A stretch of DNA of 64,000 bases from Tubiluchus corallicola (GCA_030141605.1 JAQGDQ010000399.1:77001-141000), one strand, 5' to 3'. Counted from the first letter of the stretch, positions 51,001 through 63,852 are shown. The notes: generated by a model not told the origin, from the letters alone. Translations and numbers: made by a program.

Positions 51001-52380
51001 ATAATATTCCACGCATGCGCAGTGTACTCCACGTGCATGATGTTTTGCAGGGTTACAAACGTGAATACATTTAAAATTTATATGTTACCTGCCATATTTG
51101 AAGCTGAAATTGTTGTAAATAGGTTTTTGACCTTATGGCGCCTGAAGGTGTTAAAGTAAAAGCTGTGCCTGAGTTATTAAGGATGAAATCAAAATGTGAA
51201 GTATTTGCGCTACAGTTTCGGGTGCTTTGGGGTTGATTCTTCGGTAGATTATCTTTATCTCAAATTTAAATGGGCGAGTGGATTTCACTCGCACAATGTG
51301 CTGTTATATAAAAAAGTGCATAATTTTCACAGAAATTGTGACTGAAAGTGCTCTATTGTCATTAAGTTAATTCTGAAGAAATTACTGCTAGTGCTAGCAT
51401 GCAAGCCTTGCTGACTCAGTATTTTTAACGTACCTGTGTTTGAAGTTGGCTTTGCTACATTAGCTTTGATCTACGTAAATGTCATCCTTTAGAAAAATCT
51501 AATGGACTTTTGCATCAAAGTTCTAAACGGCGTCCTGACCCTGATAAAGTGCTTTTATATCTATAAGACACTTATGCCACCTATTGCCAGACACTCTTTA
51601 GTTTTCCCCCTCAGTTTCCATATCAGACTTTCAGAATTCTTGTCTATCTGAGATTGTGAGACGCAGTAAATCCAGATTTCTGCAAATCTGTTAGACTTAT
51701 GCAAACGCAAAATATTCTCCTATCTAACGTGAGCAGACCTAGTTTAGCTAAAATATTATTTGAACAGTGATGGACTGCTTCTTTAAATTTTATCAATCAC
51801 TTCTTTTTTCTTGAATAACTCCCTGAGCTTTTGATTTATGTGTATGTACACGATTTGAGAGCACAGCTCGTGCTGTGTAGATATATGTACATTCATCATT
51901 TATTTACTAACAGTCTTGCATATACGTAGAATCATTGTTTATTTACTGACAGTCTTGAACTGTGTATTTGTATGTAGTGCATGTAAAAATTTATCTCATC
52001 ATCTGAATACACTCGACCAGACAGACACAACGTGAACGAGCACTCGACCTTGACATTCCTAGTTGCTTGCTCAGGGAAAACGACAGATTTTGGTAAAAAT
52101 ATCTAAAAAATCGTACTTATTTTTAAAAATCATGTTAAAAACTCATCTTGCAAAAATGCAATTTTACTAAATTTTTAGTGCCTTGTTTGCCTGTCTTATC
52201 TTGACAGGTGTCGGTCATTAGAATTAGATTAATAAATGTTTTGTCAACTAAAGTATTTTTTGAACATGATTAAACATGGCGTGAAATTGTTGACAAAGTG
52301 ACACTTCGCGTATTTAAAAATGCGTTTTAAAAGCACGTGGTTACTACCGAAATTTCATTTCTGGTATAGCTTCCATTGAG
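48067..52380. other. Intronic/intergenic stretch without a recognised gene
   Basis: No exon of the PLEKHA-like gene could be found here. A weak LINE-like end may be present at 49440-49855, where a short open frame (WNKGLFLNNN) is followed by a run of aatctaatctaatct. Otherwise AT-rich, unassigned. Confidence 0.4.
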
Positions 52381-52387
52381 ATCTCAT

Positions 52388-52413
52388 TGCTTGCATGTTG
52401 TTGTTGGTGTTGT

Positions 52414-52453
<40 letters not shown>

Positions 52454-52481
52454 CCTGTTATTATAAATCGTTCCTTAGTAC

Positions 52482-52542
<61 letters not shown>
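52388..52542. repeat. (GTT/GCT)n followed by (TA)n with a symmetric centre
   Basis: 52398-52457 is a trinucleotide run of gtt, then gct units; 52486-52541 is two (TA)n blocks around tacagta. Apparent coding frames through it (poly-Cys, Tyr-Ile) are by-products of the repeats. Confidence 0.9.
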
Positions 52543-52547
<5 letters not shown>

Positions 52548-53295
52548 ATTTCGCAAAAGAGTAAATATTACATTTTACTGAATTGCAATCTTAAATTAGT
52601 TCATCTGTACAATATTTAATATAAATTATATTGTTTAGCAAATAACATTTATACTTAGCATCTGTGTATAAAAGTCAAGTAATTTAATCTTTGGCTGATT
52701 TGCAGATTTAGCAATATCTATTTTACTTCATCTTTACAAAAGCTTTGGGTTACACATTCACCATTAAGTGTCCAGAAGAGTTCACAGCACATAAAATCAA
52801 TTTCATTAAAACTAGTAATACTCCTAAACTTTAATGAATTAACGAGTGTACGATTCTTTCCCATTGTTGTTATCATTTAAATTGACAAGTTTCTCATGAT
52901 CACATTGTTTTCATAACTTTTGTACGAATGTGCAACGTTTGCGTGCGTTTTGCAATTATAACAGGGAATGGTAATATACCAGAAATGCAATGAGTCATAC
53001 TATAATGAGAATTATATGGAATATCTAAAATCCTACGCAAAGCCTGCGTTAATTCAATAGCTAAAGATTTAACACTCTTGCATGTTAAAGGACAAGAAAA
53101 GGGGTACCTGAAGTAGGTTTCAGAAAAATCGAATTAAAATTATATTACTTTACATCAATTTTATGCACATATCGTATTCGCGTTGAAAGGAATTTTTGTT
53201 TGTTTTCATTTTAAATCTCCCGCAATACTGTTCCGATGGCGCCATTACATGACGTCACTAAAACAAATCAGGAGAAGAAAAGGAAATGTTAAATT

Positions 53296-53755
53296 ATGAC
53301 CCAAAACACTTTCCGTGCAAATCTATATTACTTGGTTTATCGCGTACCTATTGGAAACACTTATGTAACTAGACTAATAGTTTAAAATGTTTGTGCCAAT
53401 TGGTAAAATGTCGCTGACCCACCCTCCAGGGTGCGCCACTCACTAGCCAAAAACTTATTTTTAATCATATTGACAAGATACAGTAATTTAAAATTTTATT
53501 TAATTAGCAACATGTATGCTACGAATGCTCTGATTATTTTTTCAAACTTTACTTAATGATATCAAAACTTGTTTCAAACGACCTACCATTAAAATGGCTG
53601 CGCCTAACTTTCATCGCGGGAGTTTAAATTTACACGTTTCATACAGCGTTACGACCGATGCATGCCTTGCATACGAAAAGGTAGTATGTAAGAGGTATAA
53701 AATTTCGAGACGAATTTTTTAAGCTTAATGTAAGTGGAGGGTTTTCTTGTTCTTT
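53296..53755 (-). repeat. Dispersed repeat B, copy 1 (single 26-bp-like unit)
   Basis: Matches 56150-57035 at both ends: aaactttcc, gtaaaatgt and then, after the minisatellite position, ttgacaagata, tgctacgaatgctc and gacgaattttttaggct-like. At 53413-53440 this copy carries only one unit (tgacccaccctccagggtgc...). It lies just 3', on the minus strand, of LINE-like coding sequence. Confidence 0.7.
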
Positions 53756-53990
53756 AACTCAAGTATAGAGCTGCAGAATGACCAAAAGAACTTAAGAATT
53801 TCACGTTTATTTTTAACTGACCTGAAAAAGCATTGAAGCGAATTTACTGATTCGATAAAATCATTCTTACATCTAGTAACATCAGGCTGTTGATCGAGAT
53901 TGTTACTTAACTTTTGCCCTAAATGAGTAACACTACTGTGCCATTTTAGCTTTTTAGTACAAATATATATATATATATATATATCAGGCA
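53725..53990 (-). pseudogene. LINE reverse-transcriptase fragment
   Basis: On the minus strand: KWHSSVTHLGQKLSNNLDQQ, then CKNDFIESVNSLQCFFRSV and LKFFWSFCSSILEL. The HLG..L...L....D..RC...FI...N.L..F pattern is the late RT region of L2/CR1-like LINEs. It is cut at its 5' side by a (TA)n run at 53959-53985. Confidence 0.6.
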
Positions 53991-55293
53991 TGTATGTGTA
54001 AAACACAACAATCTATCTCTTCTAGCGCAAGTAAGGAGAAAATTCAGAAAACGGAAAAACATGACTGCATTAATTACTAGCCCATAGCAAAGCCTGACAT
54101 TCTTTCAAGTTAATTGCAACTGTCCGCTTGTGGTCAATTTTCAATTTTTGCATAATTTAGACTATAATTATGCATGTATTTAAACATCAGTAGCAAAATC
54201 TTCGCCGTCAACATAATTACAAATGAAAGTTTTTGTAATGTGCATTTTTTATTATATAATTTGTTTTTGCTTTACCTTGAAAGCGGTTTCAGTTTGTAGT
54301 AATTACCAGTAAGCAAAGGTATTTATTTTCAAAAAAAGCAATTTACTACAATATCCTGCTTTCAAAAACCAAATTGATAATAGAAACACCTCACAGTCAC
54401 CTGGGGCGTATTAATCAATAGGCTATAGTCTAGGGCGCCAAAGTTTGGCAACATTTTAGGTGCCCAATTTTAATTTTTTCTGCTCGGAAATTGTGTATCC
54501 ATTTATATTATAGTAAAATAAGCATTGTGTAACACACCACAGGCTGTTACTGAATCGTATTATTATATAAGTGCCGTATAACGAACAAGTACAAAGTATT
54601 ACACAACGAGCAGTAACCTGCTTTTATGTAAGCACAGTTCATATGTACGTAATTAACAATGACCACGTAGAAGAAACTAGGTTAATAGAATTACTAATAC
54701 ACCACAAGTAATTCTTTATCTGTTCAGTACATAATCATAAATTCGCAATAAAGATGGGTGGGACAGCCTAGGGCGTCGTGAAACCCTTGACAGTCACTGC
54801 ATGCACACGAGATTGGAAACCATGTCGCAACCTGTAGGCCTATTGTACCGGATTCACAGAAAACAAGTCTGCAGCCGGAATTCTCTAATTATGCATACGG
54901 AAAGTTAATGCACTATAAATATTATGACACAGTATTAATTGCGATAGTTAAATGTTTTTAATGACCTGCTATCAGACGCAAAGCAACAAGTGTTGTTAAT
55001 TTCATGCTGTTTTGTAATCGCGCATTAATGATATTAAGCAATTATGCAACTTTATGGTACCTTCAGTATCGCAATTCAGTCAGTGCGTTTGTGGGTTGAT
55101 GCAATAAGGTAATGTACAGAGATGATTTTTGTACAGTTTGTATGTGGGTGTGAGTGACGTAGTTGAAGGATGATCACCCGGTGTAAGTTTAGGGACGGAA
55201 ATTAAAGCAAAACCGGATCCAATCTTAACCTGTAGGTCAAAACAATCTACGCTTTAAAATACTGAAAGAAACACTATTTTTTTCAAAAATGAC

Positions 55294-55833
55294 TTACGTG
55301 AAAGAATTATTACCACACAAACACAGTTTCTCGTTCGCGCTGCTAATACTCCGCTGTTGCATGCATTTCGCCATTCGCTAGTTAGACGAGTACTGGCGCC
55401 TGCATTTCTGAAACGCATTGAACAAAAAACAGGTGCTGTACCTCTCAGTTCAGATGTGTTAGTTTCTGACGAACTAAACTCATTCGACAGCGCATGCGTG
55501 AGCGCAACGGTAAATTTGAAATTTGAGTTTTTATCTTAAAACCTGCCTATTTTTAGTACAACACACTGGATCTCTTACAGTAGCACCGTACTTCAATTTT
55601 TGCTTTCGCAAACACGTGCAACACGCTCGTGGAATATTTTTGGTGTTGGAAATTATGTTAGTTTGTGATGTCATCAATAATTGGGCTCGCCCGTCGTTAA
55701 TTAAATTTTTCATCTATTATTTAATTATCAGAAAGGCTTTTGCAGTATTAATTGTGTTAAAAGGCATACTTTTGTCGGATTTGAAAGGGGTGGTATATGA
55801 AAAATCATCCTGTCTTCCTTTAACTATCATAAT
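55294..55833 (+). repeat. Dispersed repeat A, copy 2
   Basis: The longest A copy, about 540 bp, aligned to copies at 45925 and 59100. Two short open frames (55357-55539 and 55523-55852) run through it but are not shared by copy 1, so they are unlikely to be genes. Confidence 0.7.
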
Positions 55834-56149
55834 TAAAGACAAGTGGAAATAGCAAAGTTCAGCTAACTATTTCCTTTACTCTCAAGAGCCACCTAAACAT
55901 TTGTTTGTGATTTAATTGTTCATCATTATGATGGTAAAAAATTTAAAATCATTCTGAATTTTATTATTTAATTTGCCCGATCATTGAAAGTTTCGATATA
56001 TTTTATCTTAACTTGATTAACTAAAATGATGTTAAGCTTCCCGTTTTTAAGAGGTACTGTATTTAGAAATGTGCCTCGTATTGTAATGTGGATTTTTTTA
56101 CATTGATGTCTTTTATACTGTATTTTGATTTACTTAAAGGGGGAGGGTA

Positions 56150-57035
56150 CGTCTCAAAAAACTTTCCATACAAAGTTATATTACTTAGCATTACGATTAC
56201 CTATTTGAAATACTTTGGTAACTAGAAAAGAAAATTCTTAGTACCTGGTAATTTAAAATGTTCGCGCCAACAAGTAAAATGTTACTGATTCACTTTCCCA
56301 GTGTGCACCACTCACTCACTTTCCCAGTGTGCACCACTGACTCACCTTCCCAGTGTGCTCCACTGACTCACCTTCCCAGTGTGCACCACTGACTCACCTT
56401 CCCAGTGTGCACCACTGATTCACTTTCCCAGTATGCACCACTCACTCACTTTCCCAGTGTGCACCACTGACTCACCTTCCCAGTGTGCTCCACTGACTCA
56501 CCTTCCCAGTGTGCACCACTCACTCACTTTTCCAGTGTGCACCACTGATTCACTTTCCCAGTATGCACCACTCACTCACTTTCCCAGTGTGCACCACTCA
56601 TTCACTTTCGCAGTGTGCACCACTCACTCACTTTCCCAGTGTGCACCACTGACTCACCTTCCCAGTGTGCACCACTCACTCACTGGCTCACTTTCCCAGT
56701 GTGCACCACTGACTCACCAAATGTATGTTTATCCCTGTTGACAAGATAAAGTAAGTTCTACTTTTGCTTAGTTAGCGAAGTGCGTGCTACGAATGCTCCG
56801 ATTAACTCTTCAAGCTTTACTCAATGTTATGTAAACTTGCTTCAAATGGTCTATCGTCAAAATGACTGCGTCTAACGGTTAACGTGGTAGTTTAAATTTC
56901 AGGTTTTTCGTACAGCGTTACTGCCGATACAAACTTTGTATACAATAAGGCAGTACGCAGACGACACAAAATTTGAAGACGAATTTTTTAGGCTTTATTT
57001 ATGGCAAGTGTTTTCTTGTGCTTCAAGTTTGTGTC
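56150..57035 (-). repeat. Dispersed repeat B, copy 2, carrying the minisatellite
   Basis: Same flanks as 53296-53755, but interrupted by about 430 bp of 26-bp tandem units. Beyond 57035, minus-strand sequence still resembles the decayed LINE coding next to copy 1. Confidence 0.65.
56290..56718. repeat. 26-bp minisatellite, about 16 copies
   Basis: The unit is tcactttcccagtgtgcacc + actcac, with variants (cacctt; gtgctcc; gattca; tatgcacc). One partial unit with ggctcac interrupts it near 56680. Because 26 is not a multiple of 3, the 120-codon frame through it cycles through all three frames and is not a real protein. Confidence 0.95.
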
Positions 57036-57699
57036 AGTGCATTGAAATTTTGTGTTTTAACATTTTTGTAGTAGGCACTTTGTTTACCTTGAAAAGCTTT
57101 GAAAAGTTCAAAGTCAAACTTTTTTATTTGAATAATTCGAAATTTCATAACGTGATAAAACGTAAGTAACAATGTAATTCGACGCTGCATTATAATTGCT
57201 AACAATATTTTAACTTTGTACTTGGTATGCAGATATTTCCTGGCATAATGATAATTTTATTATTATTTTACGTTTATTTTAGTAAATAAAAAGTATCATA
57301 GAATAATGAACAAAGCTTAGTTAAAAATCACAATTAAAAAAATTACTGCAAAATAAATAAAATAAATATTAACACAGAGAACAGAGAATTAGTAAGCTAA
57401 ATGTGTAAGAAAGGGTTAGTAAGTCTATATTCCCAATGGGCAAAGATATTCGAAGTTTAAATGACATCAGTGTTATGAATAAAACTACGTACGACTTGAA
57501 TTTAAAACTTGCTGACGAAGGCTAAAAGCATTTTTGCGTAAAATGAATGTAAAATAATAAATGTATAAGATTTGTTCACTAGTTAAGTACCTAAATGTGA
57601 ATATAACGGAATTATTCTGTGTTGTTCTTGGTAATATTTGTACTTCAATAAAACCATGGTCTATGCTAAAACTATCAGTGTGCGTTGTACCCTTTGGTT

Positions 57700-58160
57700 T
57701 TATCTATTTCCTATTCCTATCGTCTTTCTCTCGATTATAAACAGTCTGTTGGTGATGAAATTTTACAACTCTCGTCGTGTTTTCTATATGCTGTTTTGTT
57801 TTTATTTATGATTATGTGAATTTGCATTAGAATTGGTAATTATGTTTATTATAATTGTACTCGCTGTTTTTCATTGTGTATAATGTGTGTAAATTTTTGT
57901 TACTAAGTATTAAAATATGTTCGTTATCTTTTATTATGTATGTATGTAGTGTTGGATTATAATTTGTAACTATGTCTATTGTATATGATCGTTGTCGTTC
58001 AATGTGTCTCATGCGTTGGATTCTAAATTATATACTATGTGAATAGGTTTAATACGTTGTAGATGCTTTTAGAAATTTTAAACATATCCCTACAAATAGA
58101 GGGAATGTATTCTGTACATAATTTTTAAAAATAAAGGATTATAATAATAATAATAATATC
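57700..58160 (+). repeat. Possible LINE 3' end with (AAT)n tail
   Basis: AT-rich sequence ends acataatttttaaaaataaa, then ggattataataataataataa. The signal-plus-trinucleotide tail fits a non-LTR retrotransposon 3' terminus. No protein match recognised. Confidence 0.35.
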
Positions 58161-59099
58161 TGTCTCATAGAAAAGTATCAGTGAAACCGGTATATCGATA
58201 GAATTATTCATCTCTAAACTGTTTATTTATTCCTTCGCGTCGCGCTTTTGGCTCAATTTTGTGTGATAAATCTTGACATTTAGCGACTTGACTGACGTAT
58301 TTTAATCAACTTATTCATGCCAGAGTGCTCCCACAGCTTTTATGCAACGCAGTTTTACTCATTCGTGGAAAAGCTTTACTCACACAGCCGTCACGCAAGT
58401 GCATTGCGTAGAACATTCCTCAGGGAGTAACACTTGGACCATCCACTTCTAAACTGCAAACATCTCCCTGATTGAAACGGGTCTTTTTCAGTGATCAATA
58501 ATCAACCTCCAGAACTGAAGGTCGTCCATGACTGCTTGTCTTTTCGCATATTTATTTTTGTTTTGACCGACTGGCTGGCTAATAGACTAACTGATTACAA
58601 TCTCTGATTATTTGTGAGATTTTGCTGAAGTCGTGTTTAGATAAATATATTCTGCTATCTTTCTTCTTTACTTGAAATCTGGAATATTTGTTTGTCTGTT
58701 TATTTGTTTTTCATTTGTACGTTTTTCTGTTCGCTGGTTTGTCCGTTTGTGTCCTCGACATGTTGCCGCATTTCCAGGGTTACTGACTATATTTGAATTT
58801 GTTGCCCACATGCTATGGCATGAAAAGAAAAAGAATTATGCTACTGCTTATTAATCCAATGTTTTATAACGTTTTAATAAAGTGATCTGTCACGAGCGCC
58901 CCCTGGGGTACATTATTTTAATGGACATTGCAACGTTCCAACGTTCCAAACAGAAATGACAGGGCAATTAATGTTTACGTTGTAAATTAAGCTTTAGCAC
59001 ACCCAGGTGCGTGTGTGTGACGAATAGCTTAGTAGTAGGAATTCCGCAGCGGTTAAGCATTTAGAATTGTCAAATATAGTAAAAAATAAGTAATCCACA

Positions 59100-59535
59100 C
59101 GACGGGCACTAACGCCTGCATTTCAGAAACGCATTGCAAAAAAACAGGTGCTGTACCTCTCAGTTCAGATGTGTTAGTTTCTGACGAACTACACACGTTC
59201 GATAGCTCGTGCGTGTGTACAGCGGTAAATTTTAAATTTGAATTTTTATCTTAAAACTTGCCTAGTTTTAGTACAACACACTGAATATCTTACAGCAGAA
59301 CAATTTTCACTTTCGCAAACACGTGTAACACGCTCGTGAAATATTTTTGCTCTTGAAAATTGTGTTAGTTTGTGATGTCATCAATAGTTTGGACTCGCCC
59401 GCCGTTAATTAAGTTTTTAATCTATTATTTAATTATCAGAAACGCTTTCGCAGTATTAAGTGTGTTAAAATGTATACTTTTTATTGGACTTGAAAATGGA
59501 GCTGTATATGAAAAATCATCCTGTCTTCCACTAAT
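59100..59535 (+). repeat. Dispersed repeat A, copy 3 (left end missing)
   Basis: Starts at the position matching 55383 of copy 2 and runs to catcctgtcttcca. Closer to copy 2 than to copy 1. It ends about 200 bp before the 42-bp minisatellite. Confidence 0.7.
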
Positions 59536-59741
59536 TGTTTAAACATCGCAATTTTGTTGCTGTTTGTTAATATAAGAGAAGTGTTTCGTTGTAGGCTAAG
59601 TTTTGATAATTCTGTTGAGTTACCAGTTTTCCACGTGCCACACATAGTATGGGCATTTTGTTTATATGCGTAATGTAGCAACGGCAAATAGAGTGGATTT
59701 ACTGTAGACGGTAGACCTATAAGGTCAATTTCTAGAAGCCG

Positions 59742-60449
59742 ATGGCTAGCAATGTTCTTGTAACGTTGGCTAAACGTGGCACGTTGGCTAGCAATGTTCT
59801 TGTAACGTTGACTAAACGTGGCACGTTGGCTAGCAATGTTCTTGTAACGTTGACTAAACGTGGCACGTTGGCTAGCAATGTTCTTGTAACCTTGACTAAA
59901 CGTGGCACGTTGGCTAGCAATGCTCTTGTAACCTTGACTAAACGTGGCACGTTGGCTAGCAATGTTCTTGTAACCTTGACTAAACGTTGCACGTTGGCTA
60001 GCAATGTTCTTGTAACGTTGACTAAACGTGGCACGTTGGCTAGCAATGTTCTTGTAACGTTGACTCAACGTGGCACGTTGGCTAGCAATGTTCTTGTAAC
60101 GTTGATTAAACGTGGCACGTTGGCTAGCAATGTTCTTGTAACGTTGACTAAACGTGGCACGTTGGCTAGCAATGTTCTTGTAACGTTGACTAAACGTGGC
60201 ACGTTGGCTAGCAATGTTCTTGTAACGTTGACTAAACGTGGCACGTTGGCTAGTAATGTTCTTGTAACGTTGACTAAACGTGGCACGTTGGCTAGCAATG
60301 TTCTTGTAACGTTGACTAAACGTGGCACGTTGGCTAGCAATGTTCTTGTAACGTTGACTAAACGTGGCACGTTGGCTAGCAATGTTCTTGTAACGTTGAC
60401 TAAACGTGGCGCGTTGGCTAGCAATGTTCTTGTAACGTTGACTAAACTT
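59742..60449. repeat. 42-bp minisatellite, about 17 copies
   Basis: The unit is gttggctagcaatgttcttg + taacgttgactaaacgtggcac. Copies are nearly identical; variants include gtaacc, gctcttg, gactcaa, gattaa and gctagta. Forty-two is a multiple of 3 and the unit has no stop in several frames. Frames of 255 codons (plus strand; LASNVLVTLTKRGT units) and 450 codons (minus strand; SQRYKNIASQRATF units) are therefore open at once. Variant changes in the plus frame are mostly amino-acid altering, which does not favour a gene. Confidence 0.95.
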
Positions 60450-60851
60450 GTTGTCCAACTTAAGTGTGCACTGCACCATTTTGCAATAATTTTGGCTATT
60501 ACTATGTAAGTCAGGATAAACTCGAGATGTCAAACAATTTACACCATCAGAAATGTGATAAGAAGTCACCTTTGTATAGATTTGTAGATAAGTAGATCTG
60601 TTGCATATGAATAAATAAATAAGTTTTGTATATTTAAAAAAACGAGATGATATTTCGATCTCGATTCTCAAAGTGCTAAATGTGGCTCTAATAAACCGCA
60701 AACAATTGGTATTTTTTAAGCTTTTAGAAAGCAGATCAGCTGAATATTCTAGCGGTTTTATGAATTGTATGTAACACATTATATGTATGGCTGCATCAGA
60801 CAAAGAGGTACCTGCATATACATTCATACGCAAATATAGATATGTTGCTTA

Positions 60852-60920
60852 TGCAAAAATTTGAGCGTTAAGCGAGGCTGGCATTACAGATTGGGAGCGT
60901 TATGAGGAGTTTTGACTGTA
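60852..60920. mobile_element. Right end of a pogo/Tigger-like MITE
   Basis: Matches the right part of the element at 28090-28277: caaaaattt, gcgttaagcgaggctggcat, then gcgttatgaggagttttgac followed by TGTA. The left end is not present, so this is a truncated copy. Confidence 0.55.
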
Positions 60921-61148
60921 CCCAAGTGAAAATTATCAAGGATATGACATAAGTTTAGTGACCAATGGAAGAGACACAGGAGTGATTCGTCTGTATTTTG
61001 TGGACGGTATGCAATTACGCCACTACCAATATTCACGTGACCATCAAGGGTTTCCGGTGGTCGAGGGTCAGTTTTTAGTTTTCCGTTGTAAATCTCTTGT
61101 ATAGTTTGCAGTGTAGAGTTAAGTAGCGCCAGCATATCATTCGTCCAA

Positions 61149-61716
61149 GTGCGTGTGAGCATGTTCAATATGCGTGTGAGCATGTTCAATGTGCGTGTGA
61201 GAACATTCAATATGCGTGTGAGCATGTTCAACATGCGCGTGAGCATGTTCAATATGCGTGTGAGCATGTTCAATATGCGTGTGAGCATGTTCAATATGCG
61301 TGTGAGCATGTTCAATATGCGTGTGAGCATGTTCAACATGCGTGTGAGCATGTTCAATATGCGTGTGAGCATGTTCAATATGCGTGCGAGCATGTTCAAT
61401 GTGTGCGCGAGCATGTTCAATATGCGTGTGAGCATGTTCTATGTGCGTGTGAGCATGTTCAATATGCGTGTGAGCATGTTCAATATGCGTGTGAGCATGT
61501 TCAATATGCGTGTGAGCATGTTCAATATGCGTGTGAGCATGTTCTATGTGCGTGTGAGCATGTTCAATATGCGTGTGAGCATGTTCTATGTGCGTGTGAG
61601 CATGTTCAATATGCGTGTGAGCATGTTCAATATGCGTGTGAGCATGTTCAATATGCGTGTGAGCATGTTCAATATGCGTGTGAGCATGTTCAATATGCGT
61701 GTGAGCATGTTCAATA
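61149..61716. repeat. 21-bp minisatellite, about 27 copies
   Basis: The unit is gcgtgtgagcatgttcaata + t. It is open in several frames: MRVSMFN on the plus strand (61149-61745) and IEHAHTH on the minus strand (61805-61137). The recurrent variant ctatgtgcg is silent in the minus frame (ATT to ATA, CAT to CAC) but not in the plus frame. Other variants change residues in both. No splice context, promoter or known homologue supports expression. Confidence 0.95.
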
Positions 61717-62321
61717 ATGTTGTGTATGACATGATAATACATTAAAACTGTGTTGATATGTTGGCTGTTATACATATACTTGAATCTCATAATTTTTAGC
61801 AGCATTTTGTGAGGCGATAACTGGTGATGTATCGTCTGGCTAGACTACCCTTCCTAGTCACATGATTACGTGTGTCATCTGGCTAGACTGTCCTTTCTAG
61901 TCACATCATTGCGTGTATCTGACACAAATACAGTTGCAAATTCATTATGAGTCAGGCAATTACCGTCTCAAGGGATTTAAACTCTAATGGACAAAAAGTC
62001 AACAGTCCAGTCACTGATGAAGCTGTTGAGAAACTGGAAAAACGTCCGCTAGGGGGCTGTTTAGCGATGAGTAAAATCACGATTGGAAAAAAGCACAGAA
62101 TTTGGGTCCTTAGTTTAATTATTGGCCTCGTTTAGGTAGAGGTAATCGTTGCTTTAATACCTTTTGCCGGGTGAAATAATGGTTTTAACATTTGAATATT
62201 TTCCGCGATGAGGATTAATTTCTTTAAAATGAGCTTTGCGTCTAAAATGAATACTTTGGTTCGAAACCCGGTTTCGTTTTCGGTGTTAGACTCTAACACT
62301 TTTAGGAGCTGCTATGTATTA

Positions 62322-62445
<124 letters not shown>

Positions 62446-63225
62446 GAGTTTATTTCGTATAAAAATATACAGTTTACAAAGATAAAGATGTTTGTAAAAC
62501 AGGTAATGCGATGTTAGTAAAGTAACATACCTACAGACATTCAACTTTATAATGACCACACATTGTAGTTCCCTTGTAATTATATTACATTATACAGTGT
62601 TGTAAGGAGCTGTAATAGGTATCTTAAAACATAATCTTTAAATGAGTTCTTAACCTTTAATTTTACATTTTCGTTTAGATCTACTGTAGAACCATATTTA
62701 AATCTTAAATTTACTTGACTGTTATTTACATAGTAACATAGCTTTGGAATTCTCAATGTGCAAGAGTTTACAATTTTTCTCACAAAATTTAATTTTCGAC
62801 TATGTATTTTAATATTTAAAAATAATTCTCAGACATTGTGCCACAAAACACATCAACAATTTCACGCTTTCATTTTGTCTAAAACCGAATATTTTCTATA
62901 AGCAGTGTTCCATTTTACCCTAATGGCATTAACTTCATTGTTTGATATGCCCCCAATTTCGCATCCGTATAACAAAATTGGAAGACAATATGTATTGATC
63001 AGAGTTTTAGCTACTATGTCATTACGATTATGACCCATGCTTGAGAGAATATTATTCACGGAACCAATAAATTTCCTTTTTAACCTTGAAACATCAATAG
63101 AAAAACTATCACTTGTCAAAATATCGCAACCCAAATACTTTACTCTCTGTTTATACATGTAGGTAAACTTGTCTTTCGACTGCCTCGTCTTCGGTTTTTT
63201 ATTTTCTATGTTTACTTTATAAAAT
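62446..63225 (-). pseudogene. 5'-truncated LINE: end of reverse-transcriptase ORF and 3'UTR
   Basis: On the minus strand one frame reads MYKQRVKYLGCDILTSDSFS, then RRKF-like LKRKFIGSVNNILSSMGHN and LINTYCLPILLYGCEIGG. The KYLG and LP.LLYG.E motifs are those of the late RT/thumb region of CR1/L2-like LINEs. After stops the same frame resumes at RKLNFVRKIVNSCTLRIPKL and ends at 62580. The copy is 5'-truncated and interrupted by several stops, hence dead. Confidence 0.75.
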
Positions 63226-63829
63226 GTTTACTTTCAGTTGATTTTTATTGGTTTTGCTTGATATATTTTTTGCTCTAAGTTGAATTCCGGTTTGATTTGC
63301 TTGTGATAACTTCTTTTTATTTTGAGTTGAATTGCGTTTTGCTTGACATATAATCATTTTGTTCCTTGCTAATTTTTGTTTGCTTTCTAGTTTTTGCTTG
63401 ATATGAGATATATTTATTATTTGTTTTTTTGTATTGCATCTTGATATTACTGTCTCTGTTTTTATCGTAAATTTATGCGTATAGTATAAATATTATTATT
63501 ATCAAAATGTAACTTTGTATTCAGTTTTCAAGTAAGTGCCGTTTACTATTTTTCCACTCTTTAAAAATCTGACTAGACTGAGTGATTAAGCTTAGACAAT
63601 ACCATTTTCTACTTCTCAGTATATAATCTCACACCAAATTTCTTTTTAATACGATAATGTTTATTTACATAATAAGCACCTAAGTAGTTTTCTGTGGCTG
63701 TAAGTAAACTTGTGTTTTCAATAAGCGGCAGCTGATCAAATGACCAACGGCTAGTCTTTCGCTGCTCCTTCTCAGTTACATTGAAATTGGCAAATAATCA
63801 TGTCAAATTTTTAACTATTATTGAGACGA

Positions 63830-63852
63830 TAAAATTGAATTGAATTGAATTA
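63830..63852 (+). repeat. (GAATT)n LINE-type tail
   Basis: The sequence gataaaattgaattgaattg + aatt is a short pentamer tail like that at 10836 but in the opposite orientation. It probably marks the 3' end of a plus-strand LINE whose body (about 63250-63830) is not recognisable as coding. Confidence 0.35.

Noticed and set aside
56379-56741. 120-codon open frame
   Set aside because: It is the 26-bp minisatellite, where the frame shifts with every unit; no coding signal.
59481-60833. 450-codon minus-strand open frame (and 255-codon plus-strand frame) as genes
   Set aside because: The length comes from a 42-bp stop-free tandem unit read through about 17 times; overlapping frames are open on both strands and the flanking non-repeat parts match no known protein.
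61149-61716. CRISPR-like array of regular repeats
   Set aside because: Units are contiguous, with no unique spacers, and the DNA is from an animal nuclear genome.
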